From NCBI GenBank assembly GCA_002345845.1, contig DDWF01000214.1, positions 1 through 8,029 of the forward strand: DNA of 8,029 nt, read 5' to 3'. Shown in pieces: positions 5,802 to 8,029 of this stretch. The stretch is from Betaproteobacteria bacterium UBA2293 (GTDB lineage Bacteria; Pseudomonadota; Gammaproteobacteria; Burkholderiales; Rhodocyclaceae). The notes beneath the pieces are model-generated. The model was given only the letters and a program-made list of their open reading frames with translations. It searched no databases and was not told where the DNA came from. The stretch's first letter is position 1. The number at the start of each line of letters is the position of its first letter. Position numbers and translations under genes: made by a program.

Positions 5802-6166
5802 TCAATGAATTCGTTGTCGAGAAATGCCTCGGGGGGGATGTCGTCGGCAAGCAGTGCCATGTCGACCGCTTCGATCTCGCTGACATATTGAATGCTGTGC
5901 CAGTAGAAGGCCAGCCACATGCCGGCGAGCAAGGCAATGATGGCCAGGAAAGGTTTGAAGCGAGTGAAGTCCACGCTTGAGCGCAGTAGCTGGCTACCTG
6001 CCCAGTTCCCGGCGGTTGCCAGCACCAGTTCGGGTTCGGCCTGCTTTTGTCGTGACACGGCGAGATGGCGCGCCGCTTCCAGGCGACGCGCAGCGGCCGG
6101 CGGGATTTCCTGCAGGCCATGGTTCAGTACTTGCCGAACCCGGGAGGCGTAACGTTCTTCATTCAT
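5771..6166 (-). CDS. DUF3619-type single-pass membrane protein, candidate anti-sigma factor
   Basis: Small protein of 131 residues with one membrane segment (about 71–90, PFLAIIALLAGMWLAFYWHS). The flanking RFK suggests the N-terminus is cytoplasmic and the last 40 residues periplasmic. The N-terminal 70 residues (NEERYASRVRQVLNHGLQEI, then AAARRLEAARHLA) look helical. The tail is acidic (LLADDIPPEAFLDNEFIEWL). The ATG at 6166 is preferred over a start at 6223 because it makes a 4-base ATGA overlap with the sigma factor stop and follows an AAGG site on the minus strand. Family assignment to DUF3619 rests on layout and neighbours. Its position directly after a sigma factor and its single-pass topology fit an anti-sigma role, but it has no recognisable zinc-type anti-sigma motif (HxxxCxxC). 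Function is inferred. Confidence 0.8.
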   Translation of the reverse strand: MNEERYASRVRQVLNHGLQEIPPAAARRLEAARHLAVSRQKQAEPELVLATAGNWAGSQLLRSSVDFTRFKPFLAIIALLAGMWLAFYWHSIQYVSEIEAVDMALLADDIPPEAFLDNEFIEWLKDDSAAD

Positions 6167-6687
6167 AACTTGATACCTTTGGCCGAAAGTGCAACTGCCA
6201 GTGTGTGGGTGGCACGCGAACAATGGGTCTTGACGCTGCCTTCCGAGCAGCCCATCGTCGCTGCCGTTTCGGCGACGTCCATGTCCTCCCAGTAACGCAT
6301 CAGGAAGGCTTCGCGTTGACGCGCCGGCAGTTTTTTTATTTCGTCGTCAATTATGTTGAGGGTTTGTGCTTGCAGTAGCTGGCTTTCCGGCGTTCGTGGG
6401 CCGCCGTCATTACTGTCTACGGTGAGTGTTTCGAGCGGGTCGTAGTCCTCGTCATCGTCGGAGGAGAAGGCCGATAGCAACGTCGTCCACATTGAACGCA
6501 CCTTGCTCCGCCGGTAGAAGTCGCGAATGGTGTTTTGCAGGATGCGCTGGAAGAGCATGGGAAACTCCTCTTCCGGTCGATCGCCATATTTTTCCGCCAG
6601 TTTCATCATCGAGTCCTGGACGATGTCGAGCGCCGCTTCTTCCTCGTGTACGGCATACATCGCCTGCTTGAAGGCGCGACGCTCCAC
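6163..6687 (-). CDS. RNA polymerase sigma factor, sigma-70/ECF type
   Basis: Alternative sigma factor that would direct RNA polymerase to a special promoter set. Numbered from the GTG at 6687, region 2 covers about 1–65, with DIVQDSMMKLAEKYGDRP and MLFQRILQNTIRDFYRRSKVR. An acidic linker (75–105, with DDDEDYDPLETL) follows. Region 4 covers about 110–168: LPARQREAFLMRYWEDMDV, then the helix-turn-helix ETAATMGCSEGSVKTHCSRA. Regions 1 and 3 are absent, as in ECF-type factors. The likely true start lies 13 codons upstream at a CTG (6726–6724). The codons between read ASPRQLSSFLES, continue the region 2 helix and are preceded by GGAAGAG, while GTG 6687 has no ribosome binding site and an in-frame stop lies further upstream. 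It is the first gene of a four-gene operon and divergent from ilvB. Its target promoters and signal are unknown. Confidence 0.92.
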   Translation of the reverse strand: MERRAFKQAMYAVHEEEAALDIVQDSMMKLAEKYGDRPEEEFPMLFQRILQNTIRDFYRRSKVRSMWTTLLSAFSSDDDEDYDPLETLTVDSNDGGPRTPESQLLQAQTLNIIDDEIKKLPARQREAFLMRYWEDMDVAETAATMGCSEGSVKTHCSRATHTLAVALSAKGIKL

Positions 6688-6723
6688 GGATTCGAGAAAG
6701 CTGGAAAGTTGTCGGGGTGAAGC

Positions 6724-6737
6724 CAGAAGTCTCTTCC
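6724..6737 (-). promoter_or_regulatory. Possible ribosome binding site and CTG start of the sigma factor
   Basis: On the minus strand GGAAGAG (6737–6731) is followed after 4 bases by CTG (6726–6724), in frame with the sigma factor. No ATG, GTG or TTG lies between the upstream in-frame TAA (6765–6763) and the GTG at 6687. CTG starts are rare, so this is a candidate only. Confidence 0.4.
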
Positions 6738-6843
6738 AGTAAAAGCCTTGAGCGCTATGGGGTTATGCCGGGAAACCTTGACCGGAAATGGGCGGTCGAT
6801 TAAGGTTACGCCCTTTTAAGCAACAGCTTTTTTGGGCTCAAGA
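6727..6843. other. Divergent spacer between the sigma factor operon and ilvB
   Basis: This spacer of about 120 bases must hold the promoters of both directions. On the plus strand TTGACC (6778–6783) is a good -35 box, but the hexamer 17 bases on, TAAGGT (6801–6806), is poor. An inverted repeat GGGCG (6790–6794) / CGCCC (6809–6813) is followed by TTTT, and a small AAGC-AACA-GCTT hairpin (6818–6829) runs into a T tract ending at 6833. These could be weak terminators or attenuators in the ilvB leader. On the minus strand TTGAGC and TAAAAG, 17 bases apart (6838–6833 and 6815–6810), are a weak promoter candidate for the sigma operon. None of these is convincing alone. Confidence 0.35.
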
Positions 6844-8029
6844 ATGATGATCAGCGGTGCAGAAATTGTAATCAGGTGCCTGCAGGAAGAAAAGGTCGAT
6901 TGTGTTTTCGGTTACCCGGGTGGGTCCGTTCTGCACATTTACGATGCGCTTTTCAAGCAGGAACAGGTCAAGCACATTCTTGTTCGTCATGAGCAGGCTG
7001 CTGTTCATGCTGCCGACGCCTACTCGCGTTCATCGCAAAAGGTCGGTGTGGCGCTGGTGACTTCCGGCCCCGGCGTGACCAATACGGTGACCGGTATTGC
7101 GACAGCCTACATGGATTCCATTCCGATGGTCGTGCTCTGTGGCCAGGTGCCGACCCAGTACATCGGTCAGGATGCCTTCCAGGAATGTGACACGGTCGGC
7201 ATTACCCGGCCCTGCGTCAAGCACAACTTCCTGGTCAAGGATGTCAAGGATCTGGCGGTCACCATCAAAAAGGCCTTCCACATCGCGGCGACCGGCCGTC
7301 CGGGCCCGGTGGTGGTCGACATCCCGAAGGACATCACTGCCCAGATGGTCGAGTTCGATTATCCGAAGTCGATCCAGATGCGTTCCTACAACCCGGTGGT
7401 CAAGGGCCATCTCGGCCAGATCAAGAAGGCCGTGCAGATGCTGCAGGAGGCCAAGCGGCCGATCATCTATACCGGCGGCGGCGTGATCCTGTCCGATGCC
7501 TCGGAAAAGCTGACCCAACTGGCCCGCAAGCTCGATTTTCCGGTGACCAACACGCTGATGGGCCTCGGTGGCTATCCGGCCACCGATCGTCAGTTTGTCG
7601 GCATGCTCGGCATGCATGGTACGTTCGAAGCCAACAATGCCATGCATTACGCCGACGTGATCCTTGCCGTCGGCGCCCGTTTTGACGACCGGGTGATCGG
7701 CAATCCGGAGCATTTTGGCGAGGAAAAGCGTCGGGTCATCCACATCGATATCGATCCTTCATCAATCTCCAAGCGGGTCAAGGTCGATGTGCCCATCGTC
7801 GGCAATGTCGCCGACGTGCTCGACGAAATGCTCAAGCTGATGGACGGCGGCTTCAAGGCCGATCCGGAAGTGGCCGACTGGTGGAAGCAGATCGACCAGT
7901 GGCGCGGCCGCAAGTCGCTGGCCTATCGTCAGAGCGAGCACATCATGCCGCAGTTCGTCGTCGAGAAGCTTTATGAAGTGACCGGCGGCGATGCCTTCAT
8001 CACCTCCGACGTCGGCCAGCACCAGATGT
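6844..8029 (+). CDS. ilvB: Acetolactate synthase large subunit, N-terminal two thirds (cut by window edge)
   Basis: Thiamine-diphosphate and FAD enzyme that joins two pyruvates to acetolactate, or pyruvate and 2-oxobutyrate to acetohydroxybutyrate: the first common step of valine, leucine and isoleucine synthesis. The first 395 codons are present; the family is about 560–580 long. It starts MMISGAEIVIRCLQEEKVDC. The pyrimidine-binding domain (about 1–165) carries FGYPGGSVLHIYDALF, the catalytic glutamate E50 in VRHEQAAVHAADAYSR, and TSGPGVTNTVTGIATAYMDS. The block GQVPTQYIGQDAFQECDTVG is highly conserved in biosynthetic enzymes. The central domain (about 185–345) includes ADVILAVGARFDDRV. The window ends in SDVGQHQM at the start of the C-terminal cofactor domain, whose GDG-type motif is missing. 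Two adjacent ATGs (6844, 6847) are possible starts; neither has a clear ribosome binding site. Biosynthetic ilvB/ilvI type fits; ilvH and ilvC probably follow but are outside. Confidence 0.97.
   Translation, partial: MMISGAEIVIRCLQEEKVDCVFGYPGGSVLHIYDALFKQEQVKHILVRHEQAAVHAADAYSRSSQKVGVALVTSGPGVTNTVTGIATAYMDSIPMVVLCGQVPTQYIGQDAFQECDTVGITRPCVKHNFLVKDVKDLAVTIKKAFHIAATGRPGPVVVDIPKDITAQMVEFDYPKSIQMRSYNPVVKGHLGQIKKAVQMLQEAKRPIIYTGGGVILSDASEKLTQLARKLDFPVTNTLMGLGGYPATDRQFVGMLGMHGTFEANNAMHYADVILAVGARFDDRVIGNPEHFGEEKRRVIHIDIDPSSISKRVKVDVPIVGNVADVLDEMLKLMDGGFKADPEVADWWKQIDQWRGRKSLAYRQSEHIMPQFVVEKLYEVTGGDAFITSDVGQHQM

Noticed and set aside
6167..6223. A longer start for the DUF3619 gene at 6223
   Set aside because: The added 19 residues overlap the sigma factor region 4 coding sequence. 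The ATG at 6166 has an AAGG site and an ATGA overlap.
6757..6819. A 20-codon open frame upstream of ilvB, considered as an attenuation leader peptide
   Set aside because: The peptide MGLCRETLTGNGRSIKVTPF has no run of Leu, Val or Ile codons and no good ribosome binding site, so it does not look like an ilv-type leader. A second frame from 6765 (12 codons) is no better.
7030..7743. A 237-codon minus-strand open frame opposite ilvB
   Set aside because: It is a shadow of highly conserved acetolactate synthase sequence; its His/Asp/Gly-rich composition is typical of antisense frames.
1..8029. Mobile elements, CRISPR arrays, tRNA or rRNA genes
   Set aside because: No transposase, integrase, spaced direct repeats, terminal inverted repeats or cloverleaf-like segment was seen; the genes are packed and of similar composition.

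Overview
This GC-rich window carries single-copy chromosomal genes in a gene order that suggests a betaproteobacterium, probably Rhodocyclales-like (Dechloromonas/Azonexus type). The assignment rests on protein character and on the order sigma factor–DUF3619–DUF3106–RDD next to ilvB; it is an inference, not a database result. No rRNA, tRNA, CRISPR array, insertion sequence or phage gene is visible. Both ends cut through genes: valS at the left and ilvB at the right.

Left block (1–2612, minus strand): pepA (leucyl aminopeptidase), holC (DNA polymerase III chi subunit), a small unrecognised acidic protein and valS (valyl-tRNA synthetase, N-terminal end only) run as one co-directional cluster. 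The pepA–holC–valS order is the same as in Escherichia coli. holC starts with TTG inside the pepA stop codon. The extra small gene between holC and valS is the least understood coding sequence here. Its layout (short basic N-terminus, acidic proline-rich middle, helical C-terminus) loosely resembles the polar organiser PopZ.

Centre (2613–4848, plus strand): a 71-base divergent spacer holds a good sigma-70-type promoter for pepA, whose -10 box lies in the loop of an inverted repeat followed by a T run. It leads into lptF and lptG, the two permease subunits of the lipopolysaccharide exporter LptBFGC. They overlap by one base and are each 360 codons long.

Right-centre (4849–6687 or 6726, minus strand): four overlapping genes form a compact operon in the order sigma factor, DUF3619 single-pass membrane protein, DUF3106 exported protein, RDD membrane protein. 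The sigma factor and membrane protein could form an uncharacterised sigma/anti-sigma pair. The exported DUF3106 protein contains six tandem 18-residue units with LTPxQR-like starts, reminiscent of the LTxxQ motifs of periplasmic stress proteins. This operon is the best candidate for an undescribed regulatory system in the window. It ends exactly where lptG ends, at a TGATCA palindrome that contains both stop codons.

Right end (6844–8029, plus strand): the first two thirds of the acetolactate synthase large subunit (branched-chain amino acid biosynthesis), divergent from the sigma operon across a spacer of about 120 bases.
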